NCBI GenBank assembly: GCA_964304625.1
Contig: OZ199840.1
Coordinates: 496,001 to 560,000, forward strand
DNA length: 64,000 nucleotides
Origin: Kudoa neothunni
Taxonomy: Eukaryota; Cnidaria
Direction of reading: 5' to 3'
A program made the translations under genes and the position numbers. This document shows, one piece after another, positions 27,258 to 43,784 of the stretch; position 1 is the stretch's first letter; each line of letters begins with the position of its first letter. The notes under the pieces are model-generated. The model was given only the letters and a program-made list of their open reading frames with translations, was not told where the DNA came from and did no database searches.

Positions 27258-28850
27258 TTAACTCTTTCGAGCTATTTAAATTTAAAATTTAAATAAAATG
27301 TTTAGATGCGACTTTTTTACATTTTTCGTCATGGGCACCTGCGCAAAAGAGATTCAACAATAATCGTGACTCAAAATAGATTTTTGCGCAGTTATTTAGT
27401 TTTATTTATTATGATATGAAAAGAAACAATCCCTTTCTTTTACGTAATCAACATCTGCTTTTTTGTTCACCATATCGAGGTAATGACCGATATTGTCAAA
27501 TATGAACAATTCAGATAAGTTGTTAAGTCTATTCTGAGTAGAATAATAGACAGAATCTGTATTCGTCGGTGTGCCATGGGAAGGGGGTCCGTGCTTTGTT
27601 GCTTCATTAGATTTTTCATAGTGAATTAAATGTTCATTGATTGACTGTGTAAAAGACAACAGATGATCCGTTAATTCATTATTGGGAATTTTCATATAAT
27701 ATTTACGGTATTTCTGGTTTAGTTTATATAACACCATCAGCATACCTGATAGGTCTACCCCACCCATATTTGTGTTGTACTCCGACACAACTTTCGGGCA
27801 TTCAATAGTAATCATTCTCTTTGTACGCCTATCGAATCTCTTTACTGTACCAACCGGATCTGAAGAAGAATGTGTGGAAGAAAGTGTAACTACAGAGGCA
27901 TCACACCATTGGATTACCACTATTCCGTTTGTTTTATTCTGGAAACTTTCGTGTGACCCGCAACCTTTTTTGCCAAAATGATTTGGAGCAGTTAATGGAC
28001 AATTTTTAATCCGATCTCTTCTTATGATTTCGACAGAGTAGATATTGCGCTCTTTTAAAATTTTTTGCAAGGGAATATAAGTGGAAAAATTGTTGAAGTA
28101 CACGAAGAAAGTTTTATGGCTTGGAGGAGTCTCGCAAAATTTGACCACATGAATTATCTCAACTTCTGGAGCTTTTCCATCATACAAATATTTTAACCTC
28201 AATTTGGTTGGTTTCTTAGGTAGGTATTATTTAGCTTTACATTTCCCCATGTAATGTACCATTTGCTCATCAATTGAATGATAAACTTCGAGTTTAACTT
28301 TTAAAAACGCAGACCGTAGATATTCCAAGAAGGGTCGGATTTGACGAATCGATCATAATTGTTAAAATGATGTAATCTTGAGATTTTATCAAAACGATTT
28401 CTTGAAAAGACGTTCGAAACATGTGGGTAATCAAGTGATCTGCTCCAATAGCAGCGGCAACACGACATTATTACAATTCCCAGCAAGATAATTACGCCAA
28501 GGAACTTTTAAATTTCGTCAATATCTGTTCGAAAATTTATACTGCATTGAGTTGCATAAACATTTGTTTCGTTTATAATCATTTCTATCAATACTTCCCC
28601 AAAAAAGAATTTAAAATAGACGATTGGAGAGAACAACTCCTCCACATCTTCAAATTCATTTACAGTAACAATATTGCACGGGACAGAGGGTCAGGGTCCT
28701 TCACGCGCCCATTTGATGTTTGCGTTATCATCATCATCATCAGAAATTGTGTCAGGATCTGATAAATCAGCATCTGGAAGAACAATCACTTCGGTTAGGG
28801 TATGGCCATCATTCAGCTGGGTAACGTTGAAGTTGTGATCCATTTTCGTT
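27258..28850 (-). pseudogene. piggyBac-like element B, degenerate transposase
   Basis: Minus-strand frames 28202-27402 and 28486-28301 plus a short acidic start near 28842 (MDHNFNVTQLNDGH). Recognisable parts are PHVSNVFSRNRFDKISRLHH (N-terminal domain), HKTFFVYFNNFSTYIPL (second catalytic block, where the aspartate of the usual FDNYF is asparagine) and NTNMGGVDLSGMLMVLYKLN (third catalytic block). The frames end DCFFSYHNK, nearly the same ending as the transposase at 43785. The catalytic blocks lie in several frames and the first aspartate block is poorly kept, so the copy is dead. Left end: TTAA at 27258-27261 then CTCTTTCGAG, like the 43.5-kb element. The right end is unclear; a GGGGTTAA at 30208-30215 is one candidate. 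Confidence 0.75.
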
Positions 28851-30893
28851 TAAAAAATCAGCACATTGCCCAAAGACCATCCTGGGGAACATGCATATTT
28901 TTGTATATATTTATTCGATGCGTTTTTAAATTTCGGTGCAAGGGTTGAAAAATAAGTATTTACGATGTTATATAAATTTAACTTTTTTGTTTATATATCT
29001 TTAATAATGAAAATTCAATAAATCAACAAATAATATGACTTTACCAATCAATAATTTAGAAAAGTAAGCTGTAATAAAAATATAATTCTTTTTCAAGAAA
29101 TATTGTTTTACCTTATTTTGAGGTAAATTTTTCCCCAAAGAGAAGTTAATGGTTGTATACGAGTTTTTTCAAATCCTCCAAAAAAGTTAGTAATATATTA
29201 TTTTGAAATATTATGAGTAAAAATAGAAAATCAGAAAAATCACCTCAGATTTTTTTCACATTAATAGATAGATAAAATAATAATTATTGCATAAATCAAA
29301 TATTAGGTTTATCTGGCGGATAAATTTGAAGTTATATGGTTATTACCTATGGTAATGGTCACGCGACTTCCTCTTTTATTTTTAACAATGCGATAATTGA
29401 GACAAATTTCACCATTAATAATTAAAAAGATAAATAAATTATTTTAGAGTGATTATGAATACTTTAAAGCTGATATATCGTAAGAAACTGGCGAGATTGA
29501 AAATGTTGAGAATTCTGGTCAATCCATAATCCCGCAATCAGTAAGGAAGGCCTATGGGGGTGTTTTTCCATTTAATGGATTTATTATTTATAATTTCGTG
29601 TTTCATTTAAAAAAAACTTGTGAGGTGATATAATTACAAGAAAATTTTTAAAAATATGGCGAAGTTACTATATCTTTCCATTAATGATTAATGGAAAGAA
29701 ACATCCTTTAAGCCCAAAATCCTAAGAGTTCGACCTTATCTATTCTGCTATAACACAGAACATCAAACAAATGAACAATATTTTAAAGAATTGTGTGTTT
29801 TTATGGAAAATTGATAAGAAACCCGCAATTGCTTTTTTCAGATATACGAAACAATCGCAAAAGTCATCCTGAGTGTTTAATAAGAATCTTATTCACATTA
29901 CATATTCTATTTTGTTGCGAAAATAATAACTAAGTATTCATTATATGATATAAATGTGAAATCTACTCAAACATTACGCTTTAATCAAAAATTGTCACTG
30001 CGGATTTTAACGAATACAGTTTTCGTAAGATTATGGGGATTACAACTCGGATATTAGTTGTTTTACAGCTGAATCTAGCCATGGAATTATGCCTGTTTTT
30101 ATTTTCTGAAATAAAATATTTTTTATAGTTCGAATGGGGAAATAAAAAACGGGGGTAATTTTTTTCCCCAAAATTCGTCGGAGTGCAGTCGATTTTTAAA
30201 ACATTAAGGGGTTAACATATAATGTTCTGCAGCGTGGAGAATATTTATAAAAATAAAAATACATTTAACCAAACTTTATAAACATTCTGTATTTTGCAAC
30301 TCTAATTTAAATCAATTAATAGATTATTCACCAATTTATTTATAATCTAACTAAAATTTATACAATTCATCAATCAACTAAAGTTACAGTTGTTATTTTG
30401 CGTTGATATTAATGTTTTCTAGCCTGTTGCGACTCTTTAAAATAAAGAAACAATAAACTTTAATTAAAACTACACACGTTGTAAAATCGTTACAAACAGA
30501 CTAAATTTAATTTAATTTTTTTTCCAAATAAAGATATTCAAAGTATCGAGTATATTTTCAGGCACCTAAAATAATCTTTTATTTCAGTGTCAAGTGAATA
30601 AAAAAATCGAACCTTTTCATTTTCAAAAACTCACAAAAACAATTTACAGAAAAAATAGCAAAATAATATTTTAAAAATTGGAAAATTAAATTAATTATTT
30701 TTCACTAAGGAAATAGGAGTTTAAAATTTGTCACACCCTTTAAAATACACCACAATGGGGTCTCTATTTTACCGGACAACTTCGCACTTACTCGTAGGGG
30801 TGTTGGTGGCGTCCTGCATTTACTTGTTTGAAGCATCGACGTTGTTTTGTTTTATTTCAATTAGTTGCTCTAACCCATATCTCAGAATAAACT
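28851..30893. other. intergenic, repeat-derived, no gene seen
   Basis: AT-rich, with no exon chain. It contains two 'ggtaaatttttcccc'-like motifs (near 29117 and 30155) that recall ends seen around other piggyBac-like remnants, so part of it may belong to element B or to a second decayed insertion. Confidence 0.4.
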
Positions 30894-35841
<4,948 letters not shown>

Positions 35842-37029
35842 CGTGTACTAATTAAACTCACACATCTTTATCATTTGTAACACTGATGTTTATATTAGTA
35901 TGTGTATTTTTCACTGAAGTGCGTATACCTTTCTTCACTAAATATTTAATAATTAAGGTATTTTACACCCTTTATCCATTTAATCCTATCGTAAAATCAA
36001 TCTTCTTCCACAAAATGTATAATTTACATCGGTTGGTTGAATCTTTACGACCAGAAATTTATATAACCATGAAAAAACTATTATCAGCAAAACTGGAGTA
36101 TTTATGCCCCATATTTTTATTCAATTTATAAAAATTGTGTATTAATGCATATTAATAAAGAAAATATGCTGGATTAGAAATAGTAATTTTATTATTATGT
36201 TCTATCTCTTTTAGTACATCAATATTCAACAGAGTTCGATAATTTATGTTAACAAAATTTGTAGGTTGATAAATTTTGTACTCGTCGAAAGTCTAAACAC
36301 TGTACATGGAATTTTATTATAGGGATTAAATTAGTTAATTATTGTTCAGAGCAACAATAAAATGAGAAAATATTACAAATAATCATTCAAGGGGAAAGTA
36401 TTTTTAGATAGGATAGGCCAATTATTGGGACTATTGCAATTGGAATTATTCCAAAGACAAACTTATAAGATAAATCATTTTTATTTGTTTGTAAGTCGTC
36501 CATGTAAGCAATAGCTTTTTCCAAGGTTAATGTTTCGATGGGGGAACTTACAGTTGGGTAAATTATACGGTCGGCGGTTGGTTCAGAATTCTTGTAATAA
36601 CCATACAATTCGAATAATTGAAATTAAATTCGATTATAATATTTATCAAAATATTGATTCATACAATTTAGATCGAACCCTTTCGCGCCATAATATTTAT
36701 TTTACTTCGAGAATTTTCTATATTAAGTTATATCGAAATTAATACAATTCAACAATTTTTCATTTCAAAAATAAACAATTTAACAATAATATAGATTATT
36801 ATTTTAATCTGTCCATTAAGGGGGGAAATGGACACTTATTTACATTAGCAGCTACGCGCGCTAAAACACAGAAATCGAAATTTAAACGTATTATCGTAGG
36901 TGGTTGTGAAAGTTGTATAAAAATTACATTATTTCTTGATAAAACAAAATGTAAGAAGAAATGGTATAAATATAATTATAATTTGCTCAAATAAATATTA
37001 GATATCAAATTAAAGAAAATAAAACTACA
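35842..37029. other. intergenic with one doubtful frame
   Basis: AT-rich. A plus-strand frame at 35886-36131 has no domain. The minus-strand frame at 36387-36608 is listed separately. Confidence 0.4.
36387..36608 (-). CDS. possible 3' exon of an unrecognised tail-anchored protein
   Basis: Minus-strand open frame of about 73 codons without an ATG. It reads SPIETLTLEKAIAYMDDLQ, then a single hydrophobic helix (KFVFGIIPIAIVPIIGLSYL), then a stop. The soluble stretch looks protein-like and the helix would make a C-terminal anchor. No upstream exon was found, although a GTAAGT inside the frame (after YPT) could instead be a donor. It may be a terminal exon, a decayed gene or chance. No family recognised. 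Confidence 0.25.
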   Translation of the reverse strand: MYGYYKNSEPTADRIIYPTVSSPIETLTLEKAIAYMDDLQTNKNDLSYKFVFGIIPIAIVPIIGLSYLKILSP

Positions 37030-37300
37030 GAAGTGGATGAAATTGCTGAAACCTGCTTAACTAAGTAATTTACTAATGACTCGTCTTAAGACTTGTATAA
37101 TATACAAGTCTTAAGACGAATGAGCGAAAAATTGACGATAAATTCAGAACTTAAATAATCATATCGAATTTTTTATTTATCTTATGTAGATTTAAAATTT
37201 CTCTCTAAAGCAAGAACAATGAGGCGACCTAATGGTTGTGATCTAACGGTCATTAGATTACCTAAAAAGCGAAACGAGAAAATTAAATTCATATAATTAT
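37030..37300 (-). repeat. dispersed repeat R2, copy 1
   Basis: In reverse complement this matches 60580-60930: both contain 'tttttaggtaatctaatga', 'attaggtcgcc', 'aaattttaaatct', 'atatgattatt' and 'gtcttaaga.gagtcatta'. This copy lacks the ~110 bp that lie before the last block in the other copy and has a 39-b palindrome (37081-37119) at that point. Non-coding, probably a decayed transposon. Confidence 0.6.
37081..37119. repeat. 39-bp palindrome
   Basis: Arms TCGTCTTAAGACTTGTATA and its exact reverse complement, 19 bp each, separated by one A. Each arm itself contains the palindrome GTCTTAAGAC. It can form a cruciform or hairpin. Confidence 0.95.
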
Positions 37301-37785
37301 AAATAAATAAACAATATCATGTTTTTCAAAATATACATCCATCATAATAATTTGGTTTTCATTTTTATAAAATAGAAAACCGGCTACAAATCACAATTAT
37401 TTGATATTAAAAACGTCTATATCCACTTATATAATAAAAATAATCGAGAAAAATATTATTGTTTGTTTTTTGCCAACATTAATCAGGAAAATAGGATAGG
37501 ATTGACAGAAACAAAATGGAACGCATTAGGGTATTTTTAGCATGTGCGCTAACTCTTAGTAAGTTCAAGTTTCCTCGTAATTTCTTATAAAAACTACAAT
37601 ACGTCAAATCAGTGTTATTTAAAAACCAACACATATACAAATTCTTTAAGAAAGTTATAACTTGTTTCATGTATAACCGAGCAACTTGGAGGTAGAAAGT
37701 CAATTGATTTATTTAATAATAGTTCTTTTAGTGTTATATGTATATATGGAATTAAACTTTTGCTCCGAGCATTATTGTAGTTGTT
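37301..37785. other. intergenic; possible signal-peptide first exon at 37516-37558
   Basis: An ATG frame MERIRVFLACALTL followed by a GTAAGT donor has the shape of a signal-peptide exon, but no second exon was found. Otherwise AT-rich and empty. Confidence 0.2.
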
Positions 37786-37855
37786 ATTCTCATCCGTTGC
37801 AATAGTCAGTCCGGGCATGGAGATTAAACTGATCCGATTCAATAGTCAATGCCCT
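37786..37855 (-). repeat. dispersed double-motif repeat, copy
   Basis: In reverse complement: ...TTGACTATTGAATCGGATC, a spacer, then GCCCGGACTGACTATTGCA. The same arrangement of two CTATTG motifs about 40 bp apart occurs at 46764-46833 (inverted) and 51970-52045. Confidence 0.55.
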
Positions 37856-38789
37856 TATGAAAATTAACCTTTAAGTAATAATTTGTATAGGATATTGAAA
37901 AAAATAGTTTTTTCATTTTTGTCTCCGCCGAAATAATTGGATTTAAACTGTATAAATAGCAAAAATGCCACCCGAAGAAAAATAGTCACCCTTAAGAACT
38001 TTATTTACAGATAATTTTAGAAAATTACTAAGCAATGATAAATCATATCCGATATTGAAAACATTTTAGATGTGTATTAATTGATAGAATTCGGTGAGAT
38101 CAAATAACGAGGTAAATTATATAAGAATAAACTCTTTAACCTCATTAACAAGCACAAATGAGAGAACTTAAAATGCTCACTATTAATAAAAATTTGTATT
38201 AACTGTAGCTTTTGATAATAACTATAAAAAATTAATATGTAATCTCACAAGATTTATTTATCATTAAAAAGATTTTTTTATTAATTTGAGAATCTCAGCT
38301 TAGTAAACTCGTGATAAAAAATTAAATTAATAGGCAAATTAAGCTATTTTTAAAAAAAATAAACTAAGTAAATTGATTTTATTATTCTATTTCAAAATCA
38401 GTCTCAATTCTAATAATCTCGCAATTAAAAACGAAAATATGATTTAGGTTTTATCTTGAAAAATTCATTTGGCAAAAATCTCAATATTTTAGCAAAAAAT
38501 TCATATAATGAGGGTATTAAATTTATATTAATAACAATTTCATGTTAACATTTCTAAGTGGTCAAGAAGTTTTAATTTAAGATTTAGAAAGTTGCTAATG
38601 GAACAACTATTTTATTCAAATATTAATAACTATTGTTCAATCATTTTTATTGTTAATGTGACAAGATAAATAGATTAAATACATAAACAAATGTTGGGAT
38701 TATTGTATGTATACCCACGTACAAATAGTTGAAGATCAAGAATTTACCTAATCTGATAGTAGAACAGTGTTATCACAGAGAAGTTTGAA
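37856..38789. other. intergenic upstream of TMBIM gene
   Basis: AT-rich, no supported feature. The promoter of the TMBIM-like gene is expected near its right end. Confidence 0.45.
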
Positions 38790-40321
38790 ATGAGCGTAAA
38801 TTTGCAAATACCATCAAGCTGCGATACTTCGAAATTGGATGATCACTCCAGAATGTGTTTAAATGCGCCCCCCGCTTACCGAATGTTATCAACAAGTTAA
38901 ATGCCTACTTTTAAGTAGGACGTTCTCTAATTGGTTTCTTTTGTTGTAGTCGTATTATTTTGAAGCCGCTCCACCAAGGATGCCATCATTACTTCTAAAC
39001 AGTGGTATATATGTCCACAAAAAACACCCCCACCTATTTGAGACAACGTAATTGAATGGGACTACTTTTTAGAATTATGATTATGAATAGTTTTTGCAAG
39101 AAAGGTTATTTTTTCGACATCCTAATTAATATCAAACATCCATCTATAAATGGATATGTTAGGTTTTGATGATAATATTTTCTCAATTCGCCACTATCTT
39201 CTCAGCCACACTGATGTCAATTTTTATGTATTTTCTTTTGAACAATAAATGAATGTGAACAATATAAATATTTAAATTCAATACAAATGTGTTTTCTTAC
39301 ACAAAAAGAGATTATAATGGAATAAAGTTTTAAAACTTCTCATAGTGACGAATTATACGAGGGATTGAAATCAAATATGTTACTTTTGTGGACTTCACTG
39401 TACGCTATTATCGTTTTTACTGATAGTAATTAATTTTTAAAAATTCTCAATAAAGGGGCATCTATTTGGGATTAATCTTAGTTGGAATTATACTCCAAAG
39501 TTCACTGTATGATGGTTTTGATTGCGTCCCCGTTTGAAGCGGTTTTAATTATTTTTCCACACAGGAAGAAACCAGTAATCAGCATATTCTACATAGGATT
39601 GTTGGTAAATTAAGCTCAACAATTATTTTTTGATTACATCTTAGACAGCAGCTCAATGTGGGATTTTAATGACACTTACAGCGTAATTCTATCACATAAA
39701 CTACTTACTTTCGCCCAAATTATAATCCAATACATATGTAGTACATTCCAAATCGAATATCTCCCTTTTAAACTTGGAACCACCGCCGTATATATTTATT
39801 TTTATGGAGGATATATTTCTGAGATAATTTAATCGATGAATTAGATAGTGTTGATGATTCTAGTGTTACTTACCTTCCAAGATAAAGTAATAGTTGTTGA
39901 AAGCTGAACATTTACTTCTAATATTACTCTAGTATGACTTAATGGGTGTGATATCATACTGGGCCATTTTTGGGGTATCCGCCATCATATTTCCAACGTT
40001 AACTGTGTTCTTCCCTGTGGAGGTAAATTACAGATTGATGCTTTTGTCGTTCTATGGGTTATATATTTTGTTTGTTATAGCCCGAAGCTTACACTCTTAC
40101 AATAATTCTGACATTAGTGCTTTGTGGAGTATATTTCTTCGAATATTTACACAATTGCGTATATTATATTGTAGATGATCGTGTTGGATTTGAAGATGCT
40201 ATTACGAGGAAAACGTTACCAACTTTCCCATAATGATTATGGATACAGCGCTTTAACTATCAACTTAGATGTGCTACAATGGATAATCATGACTATATCT
40301 GAGTTGAAGCCCAAGCAATAA
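38790..40321 (+). CDS. TMBIM/Lifeguard (BAX-inhibitor-1 family) membrane protein, ~246 aa
   Basis: Eleven exons join in phase: 38790-38895, 38966-39004, 39091-39104, 39163-39227, 39346-39399, 39456-39506, 39565-39604, 39645-39682, 39742-39787, 39933-40073, 40175-40321 (TAA). The proline-containing N-terminus (NAPPAYRM) leads into FARKVLMIIFSQFATIFSAT, the family's 'RKV' first helix. The C-terminal part is diagnostic: YGLYILFMIVLDLKMLL and GKRYQLSHNDYGYSALTINL D correspond to the '(Y)DTQLL...SPEEY..AALNLYLDI' signature, with both conserved aspartates kept. Family members are multi-pass ER/Golgi proteins that lower ER calcium and restrain cell death. Length is normal for the family (238 aa in LFG4), but the fourth helix is short or absent between exons 9 and 10, so an exon may be missed or exon 9 misplaced. 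Confidence 0.78.
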
Positions 40322-41301
40322 ATCTCTTCTTTTTTACGCAACTTCTTTATTCAGTCCTTATAAGCTAAAGACCTACTTTTTCTTTAAGATACTTCTTCCT
40401 GACTCTTTATACATTGTCTTATGGACCTTGCGTAGTGTTTATATTAGAGTAAGATATTCTAATATAGTTTTAAACTAATAAAAGCTATCTCTTTGTCTAA
40501 ATTTTCTTAATTTTACGTATGTTTGGTATCGGTAAACTTAATTAATGTTTGTTAGTTGATTTTAATGAATGGTGACTTGCCACATTTGAGTGGTCATGGC
40601 TAGTGTAAATTTTCCCAATGGAAACATTCAATTAAGGATATTTCAGCCTAGGAAAATTTGAATATTTAAATTTGTTTGTAAAAATTCTTCAAATGTAACC
40701 ATTTATTGAAATATGTAAATATTTTCTCATAGTAACAGAATTTCACTTCATCTTTACAACACGTTATAAAATATATTTTTTTATATAAAATCGCGCAACT
40801 TTTTATTCATGGAAAATTTAATATGCACATAGATTTCTAAAATCAATTCTACAATCTCCGTAGTAATTGAAGGAATATTTATCATAGGAAACATAGAGTA
40901 TAGCTTAATAAACTCTCAAATTTTAATTCTTATATTTTTAATATTGATTATTAGTCTTATTTAATGATTTTGTTTGTTGTCCCCCAATAATATCATCAAC
41001 AACAATTTACAAGTTACTGATATTTGTTAATGTATTGCTTCCATATTCAATGCGACAAAGGTAAAATCTTTCTTTATTTATGATTTTGCGCTGTTTATAG
41101 AGAATATGAAAAGAATTGCCGAATATTCTATTCTAAATACAAAAAGTTTAATTGAAACGTTTACACTAAATTTATTCAAATATAACTCGTTCCTACCAAA
41201 TATCAATGTCTTTCAATAACTCCGGCATTTAAAAGTAATTTATTCAAATAATGACTTGTTTTGCTTTTAATTTTTAAAAATTAATGCTTAGGTATTCAAT
41301 A
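40322..41301. other. intergenic, no gene seen
   Basis: AT-rich spacer between the TMBIM stop and a Tigger-like element. No exon or repeat recognised. Confidence 0.5.
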
Positions 41302-42790
41302 CAGTCGTGTCTCGATATTGCATAGTTGCCCAATATCTTTCGAATTTTCTAACTTTTTATCAATATGGATACTACTAAATAATAATTACATTATATCTCG
41401 TAAAATATATGTAAAATTATTTATGATTAAAAAAATCAACATGAAATTGTCCACTATTGAGAAGTAATTTTGTATTGCGTAACAATTCTGAAATTCGGAA
41501 AACCCGTTTTGATCCAACATTGCGAAATAAATTGGACCTTGTCAAGATTACGTAGGGATGTTGAGGAAAAGTTTAAAATTATCAGTGGTTGTCATGCGGT
41601 CGAATCAATGAATTGTTCAAAAATGGACCGTGCCGAAATTAAGTCTTAATAATAGAATAATCATATGTTTTGTTAATAAATATATTTTAAATATAAAGAA
41701 TATCCAAACCTCGATAGAATATATTAGATAAAACAAAAAATTTCCAGCTGAGACATTTCTAATAAAAGAGAACATAAATGAAGGGGTGACTATAGTAGTG
41801 GTCTAATGGAAGAGCGAGCTATGCGTCAGTAACTATGATGATGAATGTCAAAAGGAAAATTTATTCGTATAAGTGTCTACATCTAAAATTCAGGAAGTCT
41901 TATTAATTCTTAAATAAATCTTTATAAGCGAATATCCAGGTCTGATTTGCATCCTAATATGGATCGAAAATCATCTATTCTAAAAGAAAGAAAAATGCAG
42001 ATAAAAATGTCAGACTATTTCTCCAAAGATGAAATAAAGATGGAAAACTCTTTTTTTAGTATATGAATGAATTTAAGTTTAAAAACTATTCAATAAATTG
42101 TTTAATCCTGGTGTTCTTAACCGTTTTTTCAAATTTACCCCCTTAACTTGGAAACCAAATTCTTATTTACCCCAAAGTTCTATACGGGTTTAGATATAGC
42201 AGAAGCTATTGAGGGGTAAATTCTGGTCCCCCAAAAGCACGTATGCTTGCATTATGACAATTTTTAATCCCATCAACTCGCCTACAAGCTGTATACAGTT
42301 TTTTTTAGATTTTTCAAAATAAAATTAATTCTTTCCCAATACTTCGCTCTTAGGGACTAGAAATAATTTAAAATAGTCAAAATTAACGACATTTGAATAT
42401 TATTTACCTTTAAAATAGTCATTTTAATTATTATTAGGCTACACCACTAAAAGATAAACAAGGCACAAAAATGGAGACTGAGAATAGTTTTATAAATAGT
42501 CGTTAAAAACTTATTCCTGAAAACATTTTAAGAATTTTCCCCAAATCTTATTGAATTTGATAGCCCTGAACAATATAATTCCTTGGAAATACATCACAAA
42601 ACCATAATACAAAAATTCTCTCTATCTAATTTCGATATTATAAAATTTACTCTCTGTCATTTAAATTTTCCCCCCGGTTTAATCGATTTTTTGTATAATG
42701 CGCAAGCGTTTAATTCGATATCTTGTTTTAATTTTAAATTTGCAGTAAGTTGGCTGTTCCAATTTACTACGCAATATCGAGACACGACCG
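41302..42790. mobile_element. Tigger/pogo-like DNA transposon remnant 1, 1489 bp
   Basis: Inverted ends CAGTCGTGTCTCGATATTGC (left) and, from the right, CGGTCGTGTCTCGATATTGC, flanked by TA on both sides (41300-41301, 42791-42792). The end sequence recalls the CAG...CTCG ends of Tigger elements. The interior is related, in the same orientation, to 53709-55297 ('gcgtcagtaactatgatgat' region). No intact transposase remains. Motifs 'aatttaccccctt' and 'aggggtaaattc' near 42130-42240 may mark an insertion within it. Confidence 0.68.
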
Positions 42791-43650
42791 TATGTATTTT
42801 TGTAAGGATATAGTAGAAAAATTGGTATTTTTAAACATTTTATTTTCAGTACTTCAAAAATTATTATAAACTACTACAAAATATTACTCTTACACTAGTT
42901 TACCTTAATGAATGAATGAATGAATGAGTCATCACATCAACAAATAACACGCCATCTTGGTGTAGCATTGTTTGGTAGACATCTAATTTAATATAACTTT
43001 AATTATAGGAAGTGGCTATTGCAACGGGAGGAAATTATTCCTAATAAATGATTTTTTCGCTAAATAATTAAGCCATTATAAAAGAAATCTAAGACAACAA
43101 ATTTTCTTATTTTACGGTAAATAATGCAATGTCTACATTACCCAAAAAATTTTATATTTTTACTCTTGCGAGTCTAATATTCTACATATTGAATGATCTA
43201 TCTTTTCGCTATATAACGATATATTATTTTTTCATATTGCAATTTATTTGGTTATTAATAACATTAATAACACTAAGGAAATTTTTTATTTCCAGTGAGA
43301 ATCGTTATTTCATGCATATAATTAATTCTTTTTTCTCTTTATAGAATTACCAACAACTATTAATATGGACGCTCAACGCTCTTTACTTTAGATGGACAAG
43401 ATAACATCAAATCATAATCAATTAGCTCACAATAATTTATACACACCCTAAGATTTCGAGACGTTTTTCTTGCTTACTAGGAATTATTCTTCCAGAAATA
43501 GGTTATTTTAGTCTTAACCCTTTCGACCCGAAAAAAAAAATAAAAATTGAGAAAAAATATTGACCATTATATATCATTTCTAGATACAACATTAAAATGG
43601 AATGCACGATCTTTGATTTAAAAGGTATTATAACTAATCAAATGACTGCA

Positions 43651-43668
43651 TGATGCCATATGGCATCA
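43651..43668. repeat. piggyBac C subterminal palindrome, site 1
   Basis: TGATGCCATATGGCATCA, 118 bp inside the left inverted repeat. Confidence 0.95.
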
Positions 43669-43784
43669 TTCGGCGACTCAAATTGTAAGATAGTTGCCAT
43701 TACGCATGTGTTTATTTTAAGCGAATATAAAAAACACTGATTTTATCAAAATAACTTAAAATTTATATATTGAACAATGAACAT

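Noticed and set aside
43129-43344. 71-codon hydrophobic frame as a host membrane protein
   Set aside because: It lies inside the older repeat element that carries the piggyBac and has no splice or family support.
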